A stretch of DNA of 64,000 bases from Synaphobranchus kaupii (taxonomy: Eukaryota > Chordata > Actinopteri > Anguilliformes > Synaphobranchidae), in contig CM056377.1 of NCBI GenBank assembly GCA_029718625.1, positions 110,284,407 through 110,348,406 of the forward strand, written 5' to 3'. Made by a program: the position numbers and the translations under genes. Of the stretch, positions 13,239-24,309 are shown in pieces. A model generated the notes under the pieces. The model saw only the letters and a list, made by a program, of their open reading frames with translations. It was not told where the DNA came from and did no database searches. Numbering within the stretch: position 1 is the first letter of the stretch; each line of letters starts with the position of its first letter.

Positions 13239-13541
13239 CTGCTCGTCAGTTGTTTTCGGTGCATGAAGAAAAACAGGTGATGGCACAGCAGTCTCCTTCA
13301 GTAGAGGTTGTCCCGACCGTCCTTTTTTGATTTTCACATAGTCATCCTCCGTGAAATGGTCACTACACACTTTTAACTTTTTTAGAGTCTCAATTGGTGA
13401 CATCCATGCGAGCAGCAAGAAGCCACAGCTGTTTTCTTTGTTGATCTTCCACTGGAAATGAGTGAAAACTTTGTGGTGCCCATTTTTTATTTTATTTTTT
13501 GCATGATTTGAACAACCTTGAAATACACACCGAAATACCAT
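13239..13541 (-). CDS. THAP-domain first exon (orphan or start of a gene)
   Basis: About 101 residues read from ATG at 13541 and show a THAP zinc-finger domain, a C2CH DNA-binding module of about 80-90 aa. The zinc ligands fit C5, C10 and the CSDH pair in KVCSDHFTEDDY. The conserved VFTHFQ block and the AVPSPVF element that closes such domains are also visible. The frame is open to GAGCAG followed by gtaact at 13238, a good splice donor, so 13239 is taken as the exon end. THAP domains occur in host transcription factors and in P-element/Kolobok-type transposases. No further exon is recognisable on the minus strand toward position 1, where the satellite lies. It may be an isolated exon or a gene truncated by the repeat complex. 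Confidence 0.65.
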
Positions 13542-13654
13542 CTTACCTGAACGTTAGCTAACAATACTACGAGTCTGATTCTTTCACACGCGCGATATTG
13601 TTTTTGGCCGGCAGAGCTATATAGGCTACTTTACGTTACCTACTAAACTAACGC

Positions 13655-13981
13655 CGTAGGCCTACTTCCACGGAGAATTTAGGTGAGCACAAAGTAAAGG
13701 ATTCAACGATAGTTTGACTTGAAAAATGATGGCATAATCACTTAAAATAACCCCGATAAACTGTCGTCGTATTTTATTTGGTTTGGGTGCAATGTGGAGT
13801 GTTTCAGTGCGTTTGGTAGTGGATGCTACTCGATACCTCAGAGTTGCGCTAGCATTAGCAATGTGTGTATGTCCAAAACAAGGGACAGCATGGAAGTGTC
13901 TGGTTTCCATCAATCAACTCCATCATGGGTAAGTCGTAATTGAGACAATTATGTCCAAAATTCCGAACTATCCCTTTAATA
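13655..13981 (-). repeat. dispersed teleost repeat fragment
   Basis: Read on the minus strand it starts ttaaagggatagttcgg, a phrase common in fish interspersed repeats. Its far part (13661-13731) matches 58674-58733 in opposite orientation over about 58 bp with few mismatches. The open frame at 13662-13913 is a by-product of the repeat. Confidence 0.6.
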
Positions 13982-14629
13982 CTCCTGATGAATCACAATC
14001 TTGGAGAGAACGGATTTTTCGCAGGTTGATGCAGTTACACAGAACTAATAACAAAAGGAAGGAGAAAAGGAGAATATTCCCCATTAAAAACAGCATTGTG
14101 GAAATGAAGGTCTGATTATTACCCAAATCTATTAAAAATGTGTTTATTTTCCTATTCAGTGTCATCTGATGCAAGGTCACTATGTTGTCTTTAGGCAGTG
14201 AAAAGCTTTATTCAATCCCAGACCTCTTTATTAATAATAATAATAATAATAATAATTATTATTATTATTATTATACTGAAGCATACTCTGTTTTTCCCCC
14301 CTTCTATGATCCTTTCCTTATCCATTTCAACGATCTGTGCAGCGGTTTCAGTTCCTCATTATTTCACTTATTTTCCCCTAAATGCATTTGTATTGGTTTT
14401 TTGCTTTATTCTCTCAGAGTAAATATTTCATAGCAAAATAATATTTAACATTTTAATAACACTTTCTTTGGACAGACACTGCATGATGTTTTTTTTTGTT
14501 TTTTTTGGCACGCAAACGGTAAAGCCAGCAATACTTTTGTGGTTTAATAAAGGAGGGGTAGGCTACAGTTACAAAGGGTAATATATGTGTGTGTCCCTTT
14601 CGGAAAATATTGCAGGACACACAAAAAAA
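13982..14629. other. non-coding spacer with a palindromic microsatellite
   Basis: An AAT run passes directly into an ATT run at about 14230-14275, making a perfect self-complementary microsatellite. The rest is AT-rich and has no recognisable gene. Confidence 0.7.
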
Positions 14630-15972
14630 ATCACTCGGTGATGTGGGCGTGCCCGGCTGAGAAGTAGACTACTTTTTTCGTGAAGTAATAAGCTTCACAC
14701 ACATCTCTGATTGCCTGGAACTTGACACACCACTACATTAGGAAAACTGAGTGAGTATTCAACCACTTTAAAGTGGTGTCGACTTAAAGTGCACCTTAGT
14801 GACTTAATAGAGTAACGACATTAGCCAGCAAACTAACGACGACTATGCATTTGCCAGCAGTAGCCTAATACCCTACTACTTGACAGTGGCTTGCTAGTTT
14901 AGTAATGTGATGTTAGCAAAACAAAGTTAGCGACAAAAATAAATTGTAGCTGCACATCACGATCACCCACCTCTTTGCGTGTGGTATCAATAGATTATAG
15001 ACTAGTAGCCAATTTACGCAGGCTTGTTTGTTACATCCCGATCATTTTATGATAGCGAACTGAATAAAGCACGGTAATATCTATATTGCCTATAGGCTAG
15101 GCATCTTAAATGTAATTTTGGTATAGAGAAAATGTAAGAAGCAGAGTCAGACTGTAGACTGTACTCCTGTAGAGTCAGACAGTGGCGTGAAGGGACACGG
15201 GGGTTAGAGGCTTATGAAGTATAGCCACACCCCTGATCCCCTTCTTTTCAATTCGGCAATGCGTAGGTTCCCCATCACAAATATTGTTCACAAAAGACAA
15301 TGACACAAAGATGGAAAATGAAACAAAGTGCCTGCTTCTGAAATTTGTATGCACCAGCTGCAGACTACAAGTGTAGGATATCCTAAAGATTGTACTGTGC
15401 TCAAGTGCAGGAGTCTACCAGACCGTGGTAAAGATAGCTTGCAGTTCGATATTCAAGTTCGATATTCATATTCGGTGGTTAATACATTTTGTTCCTGAGA
15501 CAAAACGTTAAGAACATAATTACATTGTGCAAAGCATGATTTGTGAATTTATCACGGATGTTTTTTTTTTACTCAACTCTTCCGTTTCAATTGCCGTTAT
15601 GTGCATTCATTTTAAAAGCCTCATAATTTCATAATTCAGCAACCATGACAGCTCAGACCGGTTGCATTTTGCTCAGGGTGATTTGTGAATTTTTTCACAA
15701 CTGTTATGCTATCTCACCATCATCCTTAATTCGTCGAATAATACCAACAATGCCCAGCGATTTTTCATTCACAACGCAATAACTCAAAAACGGGATGACA
15801 AAGGTGTCTGTAATGACTTGTCCTGGAAAGGACACTATTTGTGAATTATTTCACAATCTCTATTTTAAAGGAAAACAAACCTTTTTTTTTTCGTTGTCAA
15901 CAGTGCGGCATCAGTGCGGCAAATCCGGGGCTCCTATTAGCCTAACGTTACCACTCAAACCAGGTGGATTAA
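14630..15972 (+). repeat. duplicated block A, right copy
   Basis: Direct-orientation copy of 1194-2470 with scattered substitutions and small indels. Its main structural difference is about 75 extra bases near 15880-15970, just before the satellite resumes. The frame at 15795-16019 is a chance product of this junction. Confidence 0.9.
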
Positions 15973-16636
15973 TTAAGGTGCTATTCAGAGGCTTGCTGTT
16001 CACAAACAAGAAAACATAATGACTTCAATCCAATGGTTTCTGAGAGAACACTGCATGGGGATATATTCACAACCCATGGCTGATTTGTGAATCCTGTAGT
16101 TAATTTTTAATAACTAGTCAAATATACTGTATATTACATACCTCATTATGGGCTTGGAAGGTACTATTCAGAGGCTTGCTGCTCACTAACCAGAATACAT
16201 AATGACTTCAATCCAATACTTTCTGAGAGAAGACTGCATGGGGATATATTCACAACCTTGGCTGATTTGTGAAACCTGTAATTCATTTTTTATAAATTTT
16301 CAAATATACTGTATATTCCATACCTCATTATGGTTCTGGAAGGTACTATTCAGAGGCTTGCTGCTCACTAACCAGAACACATAATGACTTCAATCCAATG
16401 GTTTCTGAGAGAAGACTGCATGAGGATATATTCACAACTGTTGGCTGATTTGTTAATCCTGTAGTTCATTTTTAATAACTAGTCAAATATACTGTATATT
16501 ACATACCTCATTATGGTTCTGGAAGGTACTATTCAGAGGTTTGCTGCTCACTATCCAGAATACATAATGACTTCAATCCAATGGTTTCAGAGAGAACCCT
16601 CCATGTAGATATATAGACAACCGTGGCTGATTTGTG
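15973..16636 (+). repeat. 182-bp satellite, short right array
   Basis: Between three and four monomers of the same satellite follow block A. The last monomer breaks off inside the dyad at tgatttgtga and joins block B directly. Confidence 0.93.
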
Positions 16637-16900
16637 AAGGTAATGGAATAGAGGCAGTATGATTTATCTGCTAGCCCTTATGGAAATGCAATATACTGCA
16701 GTATATTTAAAATATATTGTGAATATAATTTTGATATATTTTGAATATACTGCAGTATATTATTTTTCCACAAGGGAGTATATCTCGAATACCACTCTAA
16801 ACTGATTTTAGAGTGCGTGTGCTGTCAGAGGCACTGACAGGTTTGTTTGTCAAGATAACTGTAACGGAAACAGTCGTGGGTACCGTAATAGTCTAGCTAC
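16637..16900 (+). repeat. duplicated block B, right copy
   Basis: Nearly identical to 628-897 in the same orientation, but the 23-bp segment 16870-16892 is the exact reverse complement of 863-885. Homology ends within a few bases after ctagctacatag, where the left copy has the MITE. Confidence 0.88.
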
Positions 16901-17127
16901 ATAGCGTGCGTTTTAATTAATTTAGCTATTCCTCCCGTAGCCTACGGCCCTACGCAATAGCCCCCTGTTATGTACTCCCCTGTCATGAACATTACCATTG
17001 CTTAGCGATGCTGGGTTAGCTAGCTGGCAAGCTAACGATATCTCACGGTAAGTCGTTTTAACATTTAGCTAGCAAGCTAACGATAGCTTATGGCAAGCCA
17101 TTTTAACTTAAGTTATCCTTGCTGTCA
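16901..17127. other. flanking sequence before the first LINE
   Basis: Rich in gctagc/gttagc words typical of fish intergenic DNA. No gene is seen. It ends at the target-site duplication of the LINE. Confidence 0.5.
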
Positions 17128-17352
17128 AGTAATCCTTGCGATCCGGTTCAACTGGGTAGCACACTTCGCTCAGGCAGGCAAGAGGACGACGGGAGATTTC
17201 GGTTCGACTACAGCGTTTAGGCGCCATTTTCGACTGAGGAAGCCGTCGGATTTTGTTTGGTGTAGAGACAGATCGTGTAGGAGAGAGAAAGACACGCGTT
17301 AGGGGAACCAGGAAGCAAGGCGGATTGCAATCAACCGTACCGTGAGTGTAGA

Positions 17353-18636
17353 ATGGGTGACAGCTCAGAGGGTGGTGAAGAGGGAAATATGGAGTGGTAT
17401 ACCATGTCTAATAAAAGGAAGAAACTGAAGGAGATGAAAGGTAGAACAGAAGATTGGTCAGATCATGGTAGTCAAGGAGAAGGGGGTGCTGCTAAAAAAG
17501 TAAAAGATAATCGGGGCAATACAGGGCAGTTGGGAAAGGTGCAAGAGACGGAAAAGGAGTGGAAAGTCGTAATTGTGTTTGGGAGGGAGACAGGTCAGTT
17601 TCACCCAGTTAAAATGACTAAAGTAATTGAAAAAGAAATTGGAAAGATTAGATTTGCCAAATTTCTTAACAACCGGAAAATCCTTATCTCAGCTACAAAT
17701 AAACATCAACAAGACAAAATCCTCAAGTTAGATACACTTGATGGAACACAAATCTCAACGCATATTCCCGGAATAATAGCTAAACTGAGAGGTGTAATTT
17801 CAAATGTGCCAATAGAAATGACCGAGGAGGAAGTCAAGAAAGAAATTAGAGGGGGGAAAATAATAGAAGTTAAGAGGTTGCAGACAAACAAAGATGGAGT
17901 AAAGAAAGATAGTCTGTCAATGTTGGTACAATTTGAGAGCACACTTCCTAAAGAAGTCAAAATAGGGTGGATCAATTATAGGGTGAGAGAGTATATCCCA
18001 AAACCAATACGTTGTTATAAATGCCAAAGAATTGGACACATAGCCCAACAGTGCCGCGGCAAACAAAGATGTGCAAAATGTGGGGGAGAACATGATTACG
18101 GCAAATGTGAGAAAGGCGCTAAACTGCGATGTTGCAACTGTGGAGGAGATCATAGTGCTGCGTTTGGGGGCTGTGCCGTTCAGATTAAAGCAAAAGAGGT
18201 ACAGAAATATAAAGTGATTAATAATATATCCTATGCAGATGCTTTAAAGAAAGTAAATGAAGAAATGCAAAGAACTGTAACATATGAAGAGGTGGGGAGA
18301 GGTGAAGAAGGTAGTGGTAGGCCTAGGCCTTTACCCCAGAGAACAAGCAGACCTAGAATTCAGCAAGAAGACAGAAGTGATCCGATTGTACAGCAGACTC
18401 AATGTGCCCATAAATGTAAGGTTAAAGAAGATTCGTTGGTAGTGGATCAGACAAGCTTCATAGCCTTCATTTGTAAAATAATAAATGTGGCTACCAAGCA
18501 AGAGAAGAAAAGTGACAGAATTAAGACAGTGGTGAATGCAGCGGAAGAATTTTTGGGTATTAAAGACCTGAAAGCAGAAGAGATACATAAAATGCTGAAA
18601 GTAAACTCAGATGGAGGGGGGCAGGCTATTGATTAA
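17353..18636 (+). CDS. LINE ORF1, gag-like RNA-binding protein
   Basis: A complete 427-aa frame with no stops. The N-terminal ~90 residues are charged and low in complexity, and a conserved RNA-binding-like middle follows. Three zinc knuckles stand at residues 221-234 (CYKCQRIGHIAQQC), 240-252 (CAKCGGEHDYGKC) and 260-274 (C-x2-C-x3-H-x6-C). Such ORF1 proteins package LINE RNA and act as nucleic-acid chaperones. ORF2 starts seven bases after the stop codon, so translation may be coupled. The homologous ORF1 on the minus strand (31327-32499) aligns throughout. Confidence 0.92.
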   Translation: MGDSSEGGEEGNMEWYTMSNKRKKLKEMKGRTEDWSDHGSQGEGGAAKKVKDNRGNTGQLGKVQETEKEWKVVIVFGRETGQFHPVKMTKVIEKEIGKIRFAKFLNNRKILISATNKHQQDKILKLDTLDGTQISTHIPGIIAKLRGVISNVPIEMTEEEVKKEIRGGKIIEVKRLQTNKDGVKKDSLSMLVQFESTLPKEVKIGWINYRVREYIPKPIRCYKCQRIGHIAQQCRGKQRCAKCGGEHDYGKCEKGAKLRCCNCGGDHSAAFGGCAVQIKAKEVQKYKVINNISYADALKKVNEEMQRTVTYEEVGRGEEGSGRPRPLPQRTSRPRIQQEDRSDPIVQQTQCAHKCKVKEDSLVVDQTSFIAFICKIINVATKQEKKSDRIKTVVNAAEEFLGIKDLKAEEIHKMLKVNSDGGGQAID

Positions 18637-18643
18637 AATTATT

Positions 18644-21589
18644 ATGGTGATCCATTTATTACAATGGAACGCAAGAAGTATCATTGCAAATGGCCAAGAA
18701 TTTAAAAAATATATAATTGACGCAAAACCATGACCGGATATTATATGTGTACAAGAAACCTGGTTACGACCCCATCTAGATTTTATTATCCCAGGATATA
18801 CCTCAGCCCGGTATGACAGGGTAGACAACCAAGGCGGCGGTTGTGCTACATTTGTCAAAGATAGTGTCGTCTTCCGAAGAATACCATCACCAGCAGACAT
18901 AGAATGCGTAATTATTGAAGTGTGTAATACAGGTGTCAGTCTCAAAATAATCAACTTTTACAACCCGTGCAAGAAGCTGAGTGCTGAAATGTTTAATACA
19001 ATTGAACATGGTAGAGGAGAAATCTGGTGCGGTGATTCCAATGCACATAATAGCTTATGGGGCAGTATACATACAGACAATAATGGCAATGTAGTTGAAG
19101 AACTGTTAGAAGAAAGAGCATTAGTATGTCTTAATGATGGAAAAGGAACAAGATTATATATATACAGAAATATCCTATCATGTCTAGATCTAACGTTAGT
19201 ATCTAGAAATATAGCATGCTCATGCAAATGGAACGTGGATGATAGTTCTAGTATAGGAAGTGATCATTATCCAATCTTCTGCTCTATAGAAATGAATATG
19301 CATGCCCAAGAAAGGTACGTATTAGAAAAATGGTGCTTTGAAAAAGCTGACTGGGAAAAATATCAAGAATACTGCATAGAGGGAATTAAGTCAATTTCAA
19401 TGAATGGTAGTATAGAAGAATGCTATTCTATAGTGACTAACTTAATTTTGAATGCTGCATCAAAGAGTATACCCATGAGTAGAATAACAGGGAAAAGGAA
19501 AGCGGTACCATGGTGGAATGAAGAATGCACTAAAGCTATCAGAGAACGAAATAAAGCATTACGAGTGTTAAGGACTAACTTGAATCAAGAAAACCTAATG
19601 GATTATCAAAAGAAAAAAGCTCTGACTCGTAGAATTATCAAATCCAGTAAAAAGAATGCATGGAGGAAATACTGTGCTACTATAGGCAGAGAAGTGAAAC
19701 TAGGTGATGTATGGCAAATGTTAAAGACAATGAGTGGCAAAAGGAAATATACTAAAATCCCAATCTTAGAGAATGGAGAAACAATAGCTGTAACAGATAA
19801 AGAAAAGGCTAATATATTGGGTAAGAGCTTTGCTAATGTACACAGTGGGAATCACTTAGACGATCTGCATAAAAAGAGAAAAGAGACAGTGATAAGGGAA
19901 AATCGTAATATACTTGGGGGAAAAAATAATAATATAGACACAAATCTTGATGCTGAGCTGACTATGAGTGAGTTAGAAATAGCGATAAATAACACTGGAT
20001 ACACAGCAACGGGGCAGGATCAACTAAGTTACGCTATGTTTCGTAAATTACCTGATCAAGTACTGAGAATAATTCTGGAACTGTTCAATAAAATATGGAG
20101 AGAAGGATTGTTACCAAAAAGATGGAAGAGTGCACTTATTTTACCTTTTAGCAAACCCGGTAAAAACCCAAATAATGCTGGAAATTATAGACCCATTGCT
20201 TTAACTTTGCATCTGTGCAAATGGATGGAAAAGATTTTGGTCCGAAGACTTAACTATTTCTTAGAAAGGAGAGGCTTAATTGCATCATACCAGAATGGAT
20301 TCAGGAAGGGTAGGTCTTCCATGGACGCACTTGTTAAAGTTAGCAATGAAATAGAGAAAGCATTTAAAATGAAAGAATTGATGGTGATTGTTTTCTTTGA
20401 CATCGAAAAAGCGTACGATTCTATGTGGAGGGAAGGGCTGTTAATTCAAATGAATAGAATGGGCATTAGTGGAAGATTTTACAACTGGGTACTAGATTTT
20501 CTATCAGAACGAAAGTTTAGAGTTAAGGTAGGACCAGAGTTATCTGATGAGTATGATATCGTTAACGGAATTCCACAAGGAAGCGTCATTAGTCCGGTGT
20601 TATTTAACATTATGATTAATGATATATTCATGAATCTTGACAGAAGGATATGCTCATCATTATATGCAGATGACGGAGCTATATGGATTAGGGGGAGAGA
20701 CAACACAAGTGTGCTGAGAGAGATTAAGAAAGCTATTTTAAAGGTAGAGCAATGGTCATACAATTGGGGTTTTAAAATCTCAACAAGTAAGTCTTGCTAC
20801 ATGTACATAACTAGAAAGAAAAAGATAGAAGAACAGTGTCTTCTTTTATATGGACAACCAATGGAAAAAGTAAAGGAATTTAAATATTTGGGAATTTGGG
20901 TAGATGAGAGATGTACATGGAAGACACATGTGGAAAAGCTAGAAACTAAATGTAAAAAAGTAATAAATTTAATGAGGGCTATATCTGGATATACATGGGG
21001 AGCAGATAAGCAGGCATTAATAGATATATATAGGGCTTTGATGAGATCAGCAATTGACTATGGGTGTTTTGTTTATGGGGCAGCAGCTAAATCGCACTTA
21101 AACCAAATTGATAGAATGCAAAGCAAAGCCTTGAAACTTAGCATCGGTGCAATGAGATCAACACCATGTAATGCCGTGTTAGTGGAATCAGGGGAAATCC
21201 CACTAGAGCTCAGGAGAGACAAACTGGCTCTAACATACTGGATTCGTCTTAGGGGATGTGGGGATGAAAATGCCACTAAAAGTGTCCTAAACGAATGCTG
21301 GGAGTATAAACATAACGGAATAGGTTTTGGATGGAAGATAAAAGATAAATCAGAAGAATATGACCTAGATGGAATACATTTCAATTCCCCTACTCCAATA
21401 AGTAATGTTCCCCCATGGCTCTTCCCTAAAGCTAAAGTTGATTTTAGTATCCTGGAACTAAAGAAAAATTGGGCGGAACATGAAATAGGATACTGTGCAA
21501 ACCAGCATATAATAAACACATATTCTAATTACCTACATATCTTTACTGACGGATCAAAAGATCAAAATGACCATGTAGGAATAGGAGTA
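18644..21589 (+). pseudogene. LINE ORF2, endonuclease, RT and start of RNase H (broken)
   Basis: The frame opens with ATG at 18644 and begins with the AP-endonuclease start LLQWNARSI. It meets a TGA at 18731-18733 before continuing as PDIICVQETW. Endonuclease motifs CGDSNAHNSLWG and SDHYP follow, then a linker, then a reverse transcriptase with YRPIAL, FFDIEKAYD, GIPQGSVISPVLF and the catalytic YADD at residues 674-677. It ends at IFTDGSKD, the first Asp motif of RNase H, where the foldback element is inserted. ORF2 would nick the target, copy the LINE RNA and remove it. The premature stop and the insertion make this copy dead. Confidence 0.93.
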
Positions 21590-22760
21590 TACAGTCAAGC
21601 CGGAAAGTCTCCCCACCCCTTTCACCTTCTCCACGTTTTATTACGTTACAGACATATTCCAAAATTGATTAAATTCATTTTTTCCCTCAAAATTCTACAC
21701 ACAACACCCCATAATGACAATGTGAAAAAAGTTTTTTTGAGATTTTTGCAAATTTATTAAAAATAAAAAACTAAAATTTCTCATTTACATAAGTATTCAT
21801 ACCCTTTGCTTTAACGTATTTTTAAAGTATCATATTTCATATTTGGTCGCATATCCTTTACATGCTGTTACTTCCTGAAGTCTGTGACGATCAACATCAA
21901 AAAACTGTCGATATCTTATTTTCAGGTACTGTTACAAGCGATACTATAACCTCTCTGCATTTGAATGGATCTCTATGGAAATTGGGGGGTGAGACTAGAT
22001 TCAGCTGTAAATTACACTGGTACAGTATGGAACACATGGCTGGCTAAATGGCTGTAAGTTATCAAGGGTCTGAGCTATCAAACGAGCCCCAAACCATCAC
22101 TCTGTTGCCAGATATGGAGTAGATGTGGATGGATCACTTTAAGGGTTGTTTCTCCTGACTTTTTTCCCCATAGAGTTCTATAGGAAAATGAGTCCGGAGA
22201 AATAACCCTTGCAGTGATCCATCCACATCTACTCCATATCTGGCAACAGAGTGATGGTTTGGGGCTCGTTTGATAGCTCAGACCCTTGATAACTTACAGC
22301 CATTTAGCCAGCCATGTGTTCCATACTGTACCAGTGTAATTTACAGGTGAATCTAGTCTCACCCCCCAATTTCCATAGAGATCCATTCAAATGCAGAGAG
22401 GTTATAGTATCGCTTGTAACAGTACCTGAAAATAAGATATCGACAGTTTTTTGATGTTGATGGTCACAGACTTCAGGAAGTAACAGCATGTAAAGGATAT
22501 GCGACCAAATATGAAATATGATACTTTAAAAATATGTTAAAGCAAAGGGTATGAATACTTATGTAAATGAGAAATTTTATTTTTTTATTTTTAATAAATT
22601 TGCTAAAATCTCAAAAAAACTTTTTTCACATTGTCATTATGGGGTGTTGTGTGTAGATGTTTGAGGCAAAAAATGAACTCAATCTATTGTAGTATAAGTC
22701 TGTAACGTAATAAAACGTGGAGAAGGTGAAAGGGTGGGGATACTTTCCGGCTTGACTGTA
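21590..22760. mobile_element. Tc1-type palindromic foldback MITE
   Basis: The element (21592-22758, 1167 bp) has TA duplications at 21590-21591 and 22759-22760 and ends cagtcaagccggaaagt. It is a nearly perfect palindrome: arms of about 568 bp (21592-22159 and 22192-22758) around a ~32-base loop. The same short frame is therefore seen on both strands (21862-22047 plus, 22304-22489 minus); it is not a gene. The outer ~130 bp match the ends of the intact Tc1 element at 43143-44782, so that family's transposase is the likely mobiliser. It splits the RNase H domain of the host LINE. Confidence 0.95.
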
Positions 22761-23559
22761 TATCTCACAATTTAAAATACATATAGGGAAGAGAATTTCT
22801 GATAAATTATCAGTATATACAGCCGAGATGATGGCAGTGATTGTTAGTCTCCAATGGGTGGAAGAAGTGAGACCAGACAGGGTGGTGCTGTGTATTGACT
22901 CTGCAGCAGTTCTTTTTAGCCTACAGACAATGAACTCAATTAGGGAAGACCTAGTATATGAAATGTTTCAATGTCTATTTAGAACGCAGAGAATGGGAAT
23001 AGAAACAATATTTTGTTGGGTACCTGCACATGTCGGATTAGAGGGTAATGAAATTGCAGACAGGATGGCAAAAAGATAGCTAAATATGACACACATAATT
23101 AATATAGCATTTGGAATAGGGGAAGGTAAAGCATTAATTAAAAAGAAAATACTGGAATGCTGGCAGAAAAAATGGGACGAGGACAGTAAGGGTAGAACAT
23201 ATTATAGGGTACAAAAGTCCGTTAGAGCACAGAGTGTTAAAGGGCGAAGCAGAAGAGAGGAGGTAGTCATATCAAGACTAAGATTTGACCATACGGGTCT
23301 AAATAAAACTTTATTTTTATTGGGTAAAGTAAATTCGCATAGTTGTGCACATTGTGGTATAATTGAAAACACTGAACATATAATAATGCATTGCATAAAA
23401 TATAAAGATGAAAGGGAGCGTTTGCAACAAAGGGTAAGAGAGGTTGGACGAGGTTGGGATTTGGAAGGGATATTAGGAACAAATGGTGATAAGGTGTGGG
23501 AAGTACAGAGAGGGATAATAGAGTTCTTAATAGGTTCAGGATTGTTTAATAGAATATAG
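22761..23559 (+). pseudogene. LINE ORF2, rest of RNase H and C-terminal CCHC (broken)
   Basis: Continuation of ORF2 after the foldback insertion. It holds the remaining RNase H motifs: YTAEMMA (Glu), CIDSAAVLFSL (Asp) and NEIADRMAK (Asp). There is a frame change around the insertion and an in-frame TAG at 23077-23079. The tail has a cysteine/histidine cluster (CAHCG...EHIIMHC) usual for I-type elements. The protein ends at 23559, and an AT-rich 3' region follows. Confidence 0.88.
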
Positions 23560-23758
23560 AATTTTACTTTATACTTATAATTTTATTTATTAACTTAATT
23601 TAATATCATAGAATAAAGAAATAATTATATTCATTTATTTATTTTTTCCTGGAATCCTGTTCTACATACTCCGGTACGGTAGGTGGCGGTATGCACCTAA
23701 AGTTGGTATTGTAATCCGCCTAAAAACACAAAGAAGAAGAAGTAGTAGTAATCCTTGC

Positions 23759-24200
23759 TGGCTGGCCATATAAGTTCGCTAGCTACCGTGATTGCCTAGC
23801 TAACGTTAGCCAGCTGCTCTAGCTAGAAATCTAACTGGACATTTCTACACCTGGATCATTTTAGGTGCCAAAAATTACGAAAATGTGCGGGGAATAGAGC
23901 CAACGTGTTAGCGGTATGTTTGTAGCCTACTGACTCAATACGGGGATGTTTAAAATAAAACCAATAATTTATCGGAAAAGAATACGGAGTCTGCGTTTGT
24001 AAATGTTTGCAATGTTTGTGATTAGGTTACAGGATGCAGATAAAAGTTAATGCCAGCTACGATGTAGCTACTGTGCTTTTAGCTAGCGTGTGAACCCACT
24101 AACCTTAATTCCCACTTTATCAGGAAGAGTTTTCAGAACGGGGTTTCATGCTGCGGCAAACCGTGACAGACTGCTCTGCCACAGTCGAGTTAATTAGCGG
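23759..24200. other. sequence between the two LINEs
   Basis: About 440 bp of pre-insertion host sequence with ctagctaacgttagc words. No exon or repeat was recognised. Together with 16901-17127 and 32741 onward it would rebuild the locus before the two LINEs arrived. Confidence 0.5.
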
Positions 24201-24309
24201 TTAGCAAGGTGGTTCTTCTTCTTCTTTGGTGTTTAACGGCATCTTGCATCCTTTGCGTTGCATTACTGCCATCTTCTGGAGTTAGTTAACTCCTACAGTG
24301 TCCATTTTG

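Larger units (their letters stand above)
17128..23758 (+). mobile_element. I-superfamily LINE, copy 1, full length with TSD
   Basis: The element occupies 17140-23746 and is bounded by the 12-bp duplication agtaatccttgc at 17128-17139 and 23747-23758. It has a ~210-bp 5' leader, ORF1, ORF2 and a short 3' region ending in an aagaagaagaag-type tail. An RNase H domain downstream of the RT places it in the I superfamily (I/Nimb-like). It is not autonomous now: ORF2 has at least two in-frame stops and is split by a foldback element at 21592-22758. Confidence 0.92.

Noticed and set aside
1194..15972. Direct repeats A and A' read as LTRs of a retrotransposon
   Set aside because: The repeats do not start TG or end CA, no primer-binding site or gag-pol lies between them, and the interior is satellite plus unrelated spacer.
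17706..18954. Minus-strand open frames across LINE copy 1 ORF1
   Set aside because: They are antisense shadows of the coding frame.
21862..22489. Identical 61-aa frames on opposite strands
   Set aside because: They are a consequence of the foldback palindrome, not a gene pair.
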